Shown here: piece by piece, positions 18,103-24,057 of the stretch
Layout of the letters: every line of letters starts with the position of its first letter
Position numbering within the stretch: the stretch's first letter is position 1
NCBI GenBank assembly: GCA_945901795.1
Contig: CAMDLP010000028.1
Location: 1-38,723, forward strand
Length of the DNA: 38,723 nt
Source of the DNA: Akkermansia muciniphila
GTDB taxonomy: Bacteria > Verrucomicrobiota > Verrucomicrobiia > Verrucomicrobiales > Akkermansiaceae
Direction of reading: 5' to 3'
Position numbers and translations under genes: made by a program
Notes under the pieces: model-generated
The model's input: only the letters and a program-made list of their open reading frames with translations
The model's database searches: none
Told to the model about the DNA's origin: nothing

Positions 18103-18357
18103 ATGTTTCTCGCTCAAGTCGTCGGCCACGCGGTCAGCAGTCATTCCCATCCCTCCCTCAAGGGACACAAGATGATGCTTTGCCAGGCCATCGACCCGGA
18201 GCTCGGACTGATCGGCGCGCCGATGGTCGCCATCGACCTCTTCGGAGCCGGCCTTCACTCGAAGGTCATAGTTTCCACCGACGGTCTCGGTGCCCGCCAC
18301 ATCGTCCACGACGACAAATCTCCCATCCGCAATTTCATCCAAGGCATCGTTGATTAA
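18103..18357 (+). CDS. BMC-P shell vertex protein 2, short form
   Basis: This is an 84-residue EutN/CcmL-type pentamer subunit (MFLAQVVGHAVSSHSHPSLKGHKMMLCQAID, then VAIDLFGAGLHSKVIVSTDG). It is about 20 residues shorter than BMC-P 1 and 3 and lacks the last strand and tail. The usual GAGEGE vertex motif is GAGLHSK, and four histidines lie in the first 22 residues. I chose the ATG at 18103. A longer frame from 17944 would overlap the aldehyde dehydrogenase gene in another frame and adds nothing recognisable. It lies 9 bases before BMC-P 3, so the two are surely co-transcribed. Confidence 0.88.
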   Translation: MFLAQVVGHAVSSHSHPSLKGHKMMLCQAIDPELGLIGAPMVAIDLFGAGLHSKVIVSTDGLGARHIVHDDKSPIRNFIQGIVD

Positions 18358-18366
18358 ACTTCCATC

Positions 18367-18678
18367 ATGCGCGTAGCCCAAGTCATCGGTCGAGTGACCC
18401 TGAGTATCCAAGACCCCTCCTTCAAAGGCGGTCGCTGGCTCATGGTCAATCCGCTGGACGCCGGGCAATTCAACGACGCCTGCCAGAACGCACCGGCCCT
18501 AACCAGCCAGTCCACCCTCGTCGCCTACGACAACATGGGTGCCGGAGACGGCGACATCGTCGGCATCGTCGAGGGTGCCGAAGCCACCGCGCCCTTTGAT
18601 TTTCCAATCCCCATCGACGCCATCACCGTCGCCGTTTTCGACTCGCTTTCCTACGAACCGCCTTCACCTAACCTCTGA
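18367..18678 (+). CDS. BMC-P shell vertex protein 3
   Basis: This is a 103-residue EutN/CcmL-family protein (MRVAQVIGRVTLSIQDPSFKGGRWLMVNPLD; vertex motif YDNMGAGDGDIVGIVEGAEA; end PIPIDAITVAVFDSL). PV-type loci typically encode three different BMC-P proteins, as here. The spacing to BMC-P 2 (9 bases) and to the aldolase (5 bases) is the tightest in the operon. Confidence 0.92.
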   Translation: MRVAQVIGRVTLSIQDPSFKGGRWLMVNPLDAGQFNDACQNAPALTSQSTLVAYDNMGAGDGDIVGIVEGAEATAPFDFPIPIDAITVAVFDSLSYEPPSPNL

Positions 18679-18683
18679 ACCAC

Positions 18684-19772
18684 ATGAGCAACAAAGTCTT
18701 CACCGCCGCTGATATCGAAGCCCACCTGAAATCCGGGAAAACCGCTGCTGATCTTCCGAAAGGCTCGGTTCTCACGCCATCCGCCAAGGACGTCCTCCGC
18801 GACGGCATCGGCCCGGTCCGCGCCGGTGGCTCATCCGCCAGTTCGTCCGCGCCAGCCACCTACTCCGAGCCGATCCTTCCCGACTACGAGTTCAAGTGGA
18901 CTCCCGGCAAGGACCCGAAGACCCCGGCCGAGATCCACGCGTTCTTCCACTCACCGGCCATCGTCGAGCTCAAGCAGCGGATGGTCGACATCGGCAAGCG
19001 CATGTGGGCCCGCGAATACACCGACGGCAATGGCGGCAACCTTACCATTCGCGTCGGCGACAATCTCGTGCTCTGCACCCCGACTCTCGTGTCCAAGGGT
19101 TTCATGACGCTCGAGCAAATGTGCCTCGTGGACATGGAAGGCGTGCAACTCGCCGGCAAATACAAGCGCACCTCCGAGTGCATGACCCACCTTGCGATCA
19201 TGAAGCGCCAGCCCAAGGCCAAGGCCTGCTGCCACGCCCACCCGCCGCATGGCACCGCTTTCGCCGTCGCCGGTGTCCAGCCACCGACCTGCATGATTCC
19301 CGAAGCCGAGGTCTTCCTCGGTCAGATCGGCCTGTCCAAATATGAAACCCCCGGCACGCCCGCGAATGCGGTGGCTGTTGGAGATGCTGCCGTCGATCAC
19401 ATGGCAGTTCTGATGGTCAACCACGGTGTCATCACCTGGGGCAAGGACATTGAGGATTCCTATTGGAAGATGGAAAACGTCGAGTCCTACTGCAAAACCA
19501 TCTGGGTCGCCTCGCAGCTCAACGGTGGCAAGCTTCTCACCATCACCGGTGGCCAGGCCAAGGAACTCATCGCGCTTCGCAAGGTGCTCGGCATGGAAGA
19601 CAAGCGCGCGAACTGGCAGGAATGCCAGCTCTGCGACAACGCCGAATTCAGCCCCGGCACCGTCTGCCAGATTCCTGACAAGTCCGCTCCATCCGGCGGC
19701 GGCAAGCTCGATCCTGAAGCTGAAAAACTCGTCCAAATGCTCACCGAGCAAATTCTGGCTGCGGTGAAATAG
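18684..19772 (+). CDS. Class II aldolase (L-fuculose/rhamnulose-phosphate aldolase type), BMC-targeted
   Basis: This is the signature enzyme of PV-type compartments. It splits a deoxyketose 1-phosphate into DHAP and L-lactaldehyde. At 362 residues it is far longer than the roughly 215-residue E. coli FucA. The fold lies at about residues 85-300, with [10 protein letters not shown] for phosphate binding, E165 in TSECMTHL, Zn ligands H184 and H186 in CCHAHPPHG, and H247 in VNHGVITWG. The added parts are an N-terminal region (residues 1-80, [13 protein letters not shown] and [14 protein letters not shown], then a Ser/Ala linker) and a Cys-containing segment (C314, C317, C328). After a GGG linker comes a C-terminal amphipathic helix (residues 342-361, ending [16 protein letters not shown]), the likely encapsulation peptide. 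Which sugar phosphate is used is not certain. Confidence 0.9.
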   Translation: MSNKVFTAADIEAHLKSGKTAADLPKGSVLTPSAKDVLRDGIGPVRAGGSSASSSAPATYSEPILPDYEFKWTPGKDPKTPAEIHAFFHSPAIVELKQRMVDIGKRMWAREYTDGNGGNLTIRVGDNLVLCTPTLVSKGFMTLEQMCLVDMEGVQLAGKYKRTSECMTHLAIMKRQPKAKACCHAHPPHGTAFAVAGVQPPTCMIPEAEVFLGQIGLSKYETPGTPANAVAVGDAAVDHMAVLMVNHGVITWGKDIEDSYWKMENVESYCKTIWVASQLNGGKLLTITGGQAKELIALRKVLGMEDKRANWQECQLCDNAEFSPGTVCQIPDKSAPSGGGKLDPEAEKLVQMLTEQILAAVK

Positions 19773-19794
19773 TAAATCAGCTTCACCACTTCTC

Positions 19795-20784
19795 ATGAAA
19801 ACTCCCATTACCGTCTCCATCACCGGCGCGGCTGGCCAGATCGGCTACGCGCTTCTTTTCCGCATCGCATCCGGCTTCGTCTTCGGCCCGGATCAACCGG
19901 TCAATCTCCGCCTGATCGAAATCGAACCCGGCATGGCCGCGCTCCAAGGCGTGATGATGGAGCTCGATGACTGCGCGTTCCCGCTCCTCAACGAAGTCGT
20001 CGGCACCTCGGATCTCAACGAAGGATTCAAGGGAACCAACTGGGCTCTGCTCGTCGGCTCCGTGCCGCGCAAGGCCGGGATGGAACGCGCCGACCTGCTC
20101 GGCATCAACGGCAAGATTTTCACCGGCCAGGGCAAGGCGATTGCAAGAAACGCCGCGAGGGACGTCCGTGTGTTAGTGGTCGGAAATCCCTGCAACACCA
20201 ACGCGCTCATTGCCATGAACAACGCCGAGGGAATTCCGAAGGACCGCTTCTTCGCGATGACCCGGCTCGATGAAAACCGCGCCAAAAGCCAGCTCGCCAA
20301 GAAGGCCAGCGTCCATCAGTCGAAGGTCACCAACCTTTGCATCTGGGGCAACCACTCGGCCACCCAGTATCCGGATTTCACCAACGCCAAGATCAACGGC
20401 CGTCCCGTCACCGATGTGATTTCCCACGTCGCGTGGCTCAAGGGCGACTTCATCAGCACCGTCCAACAGCGCGGTGCCGCCATCATCAAGGCCCGCGGCG
20501 CATCCTCCGCTGCCTCCGCCGCGAACGCCGCGCTCGACACCGTGAAAAGCCTGATCACCCCGACTCCGGTCGGCGACTGGCATTCCGTCGCGGTCTGCTC
20601 GGACGGTTCCTACGGCATTGAAAAAGGTCTCATCGCCTCAATGCCGATCCGCACCATCGAGAACGGCAAATGGGAAGTCGTGCAAGGCCTGCCCATCGAC
20701 GCGTTCAGCCAGGAGAAGATCGATCTCACCATCAGCGAGCTCAAGGAAGAGCGCGACGCGGTGAAGCACCTGATTCCCGGCTGA
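19795..20784 (+). CDS. mdh: NAD-dependent malate dehydrogenase
   Basis: This 329-residue dehydrogenase is of the cytosolic/bacterial type 2 MDH group and interconverts malate and oxaloacetate. It shows the NAD motif TGAAGQIGY, substrate arginines R92 and R98 in PRKAGMER, N131 in GNPCNTNA, D159 and R162 in [13 protein letters not shown], and catalytic H187 in WGNHSATQ. The two mobile-loop arginines mark malate rather than lactate specificity. The gene follows the aldolase by 22 bases, so it is probably the last gene of the BMC transcript. No targeting peptide is visible, so it likely works in the cytosol, perhaps balancing NADH. It converges on menG with only 12 bases and no terminator between them. 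Confidence 0.92.
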   Translation: MKTPITVSITGAAGQIGYALLFRIASGFVFGPDQPVNLRLIEIEPGMAALQGVMMELDDCAFPLLNEVVGTSDLNEGFKGTNWALLVGSVPRKAGMERADLLGINGKIFTGQGKAIARNAARDVRVLVVGNPCNTNALIAMNNAEGIPKDRFFAMTRLDENRAKSQLAKKASVHQSKVTNLCIWGNHSATQYPDFTNAKINGRPVTDVISHVAWLKGDFISTVQQRGAAIIKARGASSAASAANAALDTVKSLITPTPVGDWHSVAVCSDGSYGIEKGLIASMPIRTIENGKWEVVQGLPIDAFSQEKIDLTISELKEERDAVKHLIPG

Positions 20785-20796
20785 TACCAACGCGAT

Positions 20797-21468
20797 TCAG
20801 CGGGTGCCTTCGTAAATGGTGACCACGCCGAGGGTGACCGGGGTGAAGTCGGTTTTTCCGAAGCCGCAGGTTTCCAACAGATCGGTCATCGCCTTGCCTG
20901 ATGGAAACTGCTCGATCGAGCCGCCGAGGTATTCGTAGGCGTCCTTCTGGCCGGTGAGCCAGCCCGCCATGTGCGGCAGGACGTGGTGGAGATACCAACG
21001 GTAGGGTCCGCGCAGGATACCGTCGGGCAGGGAGAAATCCAGGATGACGAGGCGGCCGCCGGGCTTGAGGACGCGGTGCATTTCGCGCAGCGCGGCGGGG
21101 TAGTCCGCCATGTTGCGCAGGCCGAATGCGACGGTGACGACATCGAATTCCGCGTCTTTGAAAGGCAGCTGCAACGCGTCTGCAACGATGGTTTTCGCGA
21201 TGCCGCGGCTGGCGGCGTGGGCGAGCATTTCCGCGCAGAAGTCGGAGGCGATGACCTCGCACTGCGGGCACTCGTCCTGGATTTCCAGGGCGAGGTCGCC
21301 GGTGCCGCTGGCGACGTCGAGCAGGCGGGCGGGTTTCCATTTCCGGATGCGGGCGGTGACGACCTTGCGCCACCAGATGTCCATGCCGCAGCTCAGCACG
21401 TGATTGGTGAGCACGTAGCGGTCGGCGATTCTCGCGAAGGCATCATGGACGTAAACGGCATCGGGCAT
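20797..21468 (-). CDS. menG: Demethylmenaquinone/2-methoxybenzoquinol methyltransferase (UbiE/MenG)
   Basis: This is a 223-residue SAM-dependent methyltransferase of the UbiE/MenG family, catalysing the C-methylation step of menaquinone (or ubiquinone) synthesis. Motif I is LLDVASGTGDLAL near residue 50. The UbiE signatures VTVAFGLRNMADYPAALREMHRVLKPGGRLVILDFS and YEYLGGSIEQFPSGKAM are both present. The menaquinone role is inferred from the likely phylum. It diverges from rpmI and provides quinone relevant to the complex I genes nearby. Confidence 0.9.
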   Translation of the reverse strand: MPDAVYVHDAFARIADRYVLTNHVLSCGMDIWWRKVVTARIRKWKPARLLDVASGTGDLALEIQDECPQCEVIASDFCAEMLAHAASRGIAKTIVADALQLPFKDAEFDVVTVAFGLRNMADYPAALREMHRVLKPGGRLVILDFSLPDGILRGPYRWYLHHVLPHMAGWLTGQKDAYEYLGGSIEQFPSGKAMTDLLETCGFGKTDFTPVTLGVVTIYEGTR

Positions 21469-21610
21469 GCGGGATGGGTAAACCGGATGGAATTTCCGAC
21501 AAGCGCGAATTGAGGGCGGGATGAGATCCCGCTTTTCCGGCGCGCCGGGCCTTGGAAATATCCTATTTTCCTCTTGCCAAGAGGGTGCCGATCCCTAGTT
21601 TGCCCGTCCC

Positions 21611-21823
21611 ATGCCAAGAGTCGGAGGAAAAGCAAAAACACGGAAAGCCGTTGCCAAGCGTTTCAAAGTCACTGGGACAGGGAAAATTCTGCGTCGGAAA
21701 CAAGGGGCTCGCCACTTGTTGCAAGGCAAGAACAGCAAACGCAAGCGTCGTCTTGGCCAAGCTGCTCTCGTCTCCGATGCTGACCTTAGAAACGTCAGAG
21801 AGAATCTTCCTTTTTCCCGGTAA
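21611..21823 (+). CDS. rpmI: 50S ribosomal protein L35
   Basis: This is a 70-residue highly basic L35 protein ([20 protein letters not shown], then [27 protein letters not shown]). The length is as expected, and it is followed by rplT as in almost all bacteria. infC, the usual upstream partner, is absent, and the divergent menG gene lies upstream instead. The 5' spacer has a TTGCCA (21574) and TAGTTT (21596) pair 16 bases apart that could be a promoter. If so, the leader would be only a few bases long. Confidence 0.93.
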   Translation: MPRVGGKAKTRKAVAKRFKVTGTGKILRRKQGARHLLQGKNSKRKRRLGQAALVSDADLRNVRENLPFSR

Positions 21824-21850
21824 CCTGGAAATCGCAGCAACGAACAATAG

Positions 21851-21950
21851 TCCCGTCCGCTTATCGGACGGCCTTTACATAGCCTGATCCCGCGAGGGAG
21901 ACACGAACAGTCGAGACTGTGGAAGGAAATGAAATCAACGGTCTGTTCAA
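21851..21950 (+). promoter_or_regulatory. Structured rpmI-rplT spacer, possible L20 autoregulatory leader
   Basis: The 143-base gap before rplT contains a perfect 7-bp hairpin, CCGTCCG/CGGACGG, with loop CTTAT (21853-21871), not followed by a T tract. A second hairpin is ACAGT/ACTGT with loop CGAG (21907-21920). Part of the second stem (GAACAG, 21905-21910) can pair instead with CTGTTC at 21943-21948, giving mutually exclusive structures. In E. coli and Bacillus, L20 represses its own operon by binding leader RNA that mimics 23S rRNA. A similar role here is inferred from position and structure only. Confidence 0.4.
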
Positions 21951-21966
21951 ACTGAAATAATACCAA

Positions 21967-22347
21967 ATGCCACGTGCCACCAATTCACCGGCCAGCCGGG
22001 CCCGCCGCAAGCGGACTCTGCTTCGTGCCAAGGGATTCCGCGGTTTCCGCTCGAAACTCTTCCGTTACGCCAAGGACGCTGTCCGCAAGGCGATGACGTA
22101 TGAATATCGCGACCGGAAGCGGCGCAAAGGTCAGTTCCGCCGTCTGTGGACCCAGCGTATCAACGCTGCCGTCCGCAACGAGGACATGACCTACTCGCGC
22201 TTCATCGAAGGCCTGAAAGCCGCCGGTATCGAAGCTGACCGCAAGATCCTCTCGGATCTCGCGATCACCGATGCCGCCGCCTTCTCCGCCATCGTCGCCC
22301 AGGCGAAGAAAGCCCTCGAAGCGAAACACGCTTCGAAGGTTGCCTGA
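21967..22347 (+). CDS. rplT: 50S ribosomal protein L20
   Basis: This is a 126-residue L20 (MPRATNSPASRARRKRTLLRAKGFRGFRSKLFRYAKDAVRKA, then RKRRKGQFRRLWTQRINAAVR, then the C-terminal globular part). It binds early in 50S assembly and is often its own translational repressor. The unusually long structured spacer before it is noted separately. A strong terminator follows. Confidence 0.95.
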   Translation: MPRATNSPASRARRKRTLLRAKGFRGFRSKLFRYAKDAVRKAMTYEYRDRKRRKGQFRRLWTQRINAAVRNEDMTYSRFIEGLKAAGIEADRKILSDLAITDAAAFSAIVAQAKKALEAKHASKVA

Positions 22348-22371
22348 ACCTGAGAGACCAGAAACATCCAC

Positions 22372-22406
22372 ACGCCGTCCGGCTTCATGCCGGGCGGCGT
22401 TTTTTT
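22372..22406 (+). terminator. Rho-independent terminator of rpmI-rplT
   Basis: A near-perfect 12-bp GC-rich stem, ACGCCGTCCGGC (22372-22383), pairs with GCCGGGCGGCGT (22389-22400; one G-T wobble). The loop is TTCAT, and a run of seven T residues follows. It lies 25 bases after the rplT stop and 8 bases before the stop of the convergent cbpA-like gene. Confidence 0.92.
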
Positions 22407-22413
22407 GTGAGTT

Positions 22414-23370
22414 TCAATCGGCGGGATTACGCGGGTTGAATTTCGAAATCCCGCGGAGTTTCTCCCAGATTTCGAGTTCTTCGGCGCTGGACTGGGTCGG
22501 CAGGTGTACGGTGATGGTGGCGTGGAAATCCCCGCGCTCGCCGGTCTTCCCCTTGGGCAGGCCGCGGCCGCGGACACGGAGCTGCTGGCCGTTCTCGCTG
22601 CCGGCGGGGACGCGGAGTTTGATCGGGCCGTCCAAGGTCGGCACGCTGAGCTGGGTGCCTAGCACGGCTTCCCACGGCGCGAGGTCGAGATCGTAATAAA
22701 GATCCGATCCCTCGGTGTGGAAATCCGGGTGGGCGGCATGGCGCACCCGCAGATAGAGATCGCCCGGCGGACCGCCGCCGCTACCGGCCTCGCCCTGGCC
22801 AGGGACGCGGATGCGTTTGCCTGAAATGACGCCCAGCGGAATGCGGACTTGGAAGGAGCGTGTCTCGGCCTTGCCGGTGCGCGGGTTGGTGATCTGGAGG
22901 GTAATCGGCCGGACGTCGCCAATCATGATTTCCTCCAAGGTGACGAGGATGTCGCCCTCGATGTCGTTGCCGCGGCGCTCGCGGGCGGTTGGGGCGGGTC
23001 CGGCTTCCGGAAATCCGTAGCGGCTGCCACCGCTGAAGAACTGCTCGAAAAAGTCGCTGAAGCCGGTGCCGCCGAAGTTGACCTCGCGTTCCTGGAACGG
23101 TGCTCCGCCCCGCCGCCGCCCGCCGGCAGCGGCGTAGGGATTTTCCCAATCCGCCCCGAGACTGTCGTATTTCTGGCGCTTTTCGGAATCGCTCAGCACC
23201 TCGTTGGCCTCGTTGATTTCCTTGAATTTCGCCTCGGCGGCCTTCTTGTCCGTGGCGACGTCCGGGTGATGCTTCCGCGCCAGTTTGCGGAAAGCCTTCT
23301 TGATGTCGGCGGCGCTGGCGTCGCGCGGCACACCGAGAGTGGCGTAGTAGTCTTTGAATTCGGCGGACAT
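22414..23370 (-). CDS. cbpA: DnaJ-family co-chaperone, CbpA-like
   Basis: This is a 318-residue class B J-protein. An N-terminal J domain (residues 5-75) has [31 protein letters not shown] with the intact HPD motif that stimulates DnaK. A Gly/Phe-rich linker follows ([17 protein letters not shown]), then two C-terminal substrate-binding beta domains ([60 protein letters not shown]). The zinc-finger region of true DnaJ is absent, which points to CbpA. A TATAAC at 23400-23405 on the same strand may be its -10. The HTH regulator gene lies upstream on the same strand. Confidence 0.9.
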   Translation of the reverse strand: MSAEFKDYYATLGVPRDASAADIKKAFRKLARKHHPDVATDKKAAEAKFKEINEANEVLSDSEKRQKYDSLGADWENPYAAAGGRRRGGAPFQEREVNFGGTGFSDFFEQFFSGGSRYGFPEAGPAPTARERRGNDIEGDILVTLEEIMIGDVRPITLQITNPRTGKAETRSFQVRIPLGVISGKRIRVPGQGEAGSGGGPPGDLYLRVRHAAHPDFHTEGSDLYYDLDLAPWEAVLGTQLSVPTLDGPIKLRVPAGSENGQQLRVRGRGLPKGKTGERGDFHATITVHLPTQSSAEELEIWEKLRGISKFNPRNPAD

Positions 23371-23448
23371 GGCGGTTTTTGGGGGAGTCGGACGACTTCG
23401 TTATAAGCCTGCTCCCGCCGGGTGTCGAGTCCGCAAGATTGCCCGGGC

Positions 23449-23478
23449 ATCGCGCACATGTGCCCATACATCGCGCAC
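23449..23478. promoter_or_regulatory. Possible operator upstream of cbpA: 21-bp-spaced ATCGCGCAC repeat
   Basis: ATCGCGCAC occurs at 23449-23457 and 23470-23478, exactly 21 bases apart, about two helical turns. A perfect 10-bp palindrome, GCACATGTGC (23454-23463), overlaps the first copy. The site lies about 80 bases upstream of the cbpA start and just downstream of the HTH gene's stop. Function is unproven, and it could be a regulator binding site. Confidence 0.35.
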
Positions 23479-23512
23479 GGGCACCCAACCATGAGGCGCG
23501 CTGTTTTCCTCT

Positions 23513-23914
23513 TCAGCGCCCGCCGCGCTCCTTGTTCGCCAGAATCCCCTCCGCCCGCTCCAGGATCGCCGCCCGGCAGAACTCCGTCAGGCTCTCCGCC
23601 TTCGCCACCCGGCTCGCCCGGTCCGCCTTGTCGAACTCCTCCGCCGTCCGGAAAATCACGTTCCACGGCGGTGCTTCGGGCTGGGTCTCGCGTTGCCGCG
23701 CCGCTTCCAAAGTAAGCGCCCGCTCGATCTCGTCCATGAATTCGACCGTACGTTTGCCTTTCGGGCCAAGATACTGGCGGATCGTGTTGTCGCTCAACTT
23801 TAACTGCTTCGCGAGCCAACGCCGGTCCTTGCCAAGTGTCGCCAGCAGACGTGGAATATCCTCATAATCAATCACCTTTCCAGAATAGGGGATGTCTGGA
23901 GGAGCGGAAATCAT
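23513..23914 (-). CDS. HTH regulator with a second, possibly ribbon-helix-helix-like, C-terminal region
   Basis: This 133-residue cytoplasmic protein has an apparent helix-turn-helix at residues 18-55 (IPRLLATLGKDRRWLAKQLKLSDNTIRQYLGPKGKRT), resembling Cro/CI-type domains. The C-terminal part (WNVIFRTAEEFDKADRASRVAKAESLTEFCRAAILERAEGIL) has the strand-helix-helix look of ribbon-helix-helix antitoxins. I do not recognise a named family. It diverges from the SNF2 helicase gene across a 143-base AT-rich spacer, so it may regulate that locus. Base composition of the spacer differs from the flanks, consistent with acquired DNA. Confidence 0.65.
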   Translation of the reverse strand: MISAPPDIPYSGKVIDYEDIPRLLATLGKDRRWLAKQLKLSDNTIRQYLGPKGKRTVEFMDEIERALTLEAARQRETQPEAPPWNVIFRTAEEFDKADRASRVAKAESLTEFCRAAILERAEGILANKERGGR

Positions 23915-24057
23915 GAGTTCAATTTGTCGAATATATGTCTTTTGGGTATTTCAATAAATAACGTTTTGTCATTTATTTTGCTATTATCACCAAGATGTCA
24001 TCGCTGCTTGCCTGACAAAAAAATGTCTTACTAGTCTATCGCTAGCAAAGACTGCCG
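23915..24057. promoter_or_regulatory. AT-rich divergent spacer with repeated TGTC motifs
   Basis: This spacer between the HTH gene and the helicase gene is far more AT-rich than the rest of the window. TGTC occurs several times: in ATGTCTTTT, TTTTGTCATTT, AGATGTCATC, and the inverted pair GACA-A6-TGTC at 24014-24027. These could be binding sites for the neighbouring HTH protein. A TATTAT at 23982-23987 resembles a -10, but no well-placed -35 was found. Confidence 0.35.

Noticed and set aside
19795-20784. Lactate dehydrogenase closing a lactate cycle in the BMC
   Set aside because: The mobile loop carries both arginines of the malate-type substrate site, so malate dehydrogenase is the better call.
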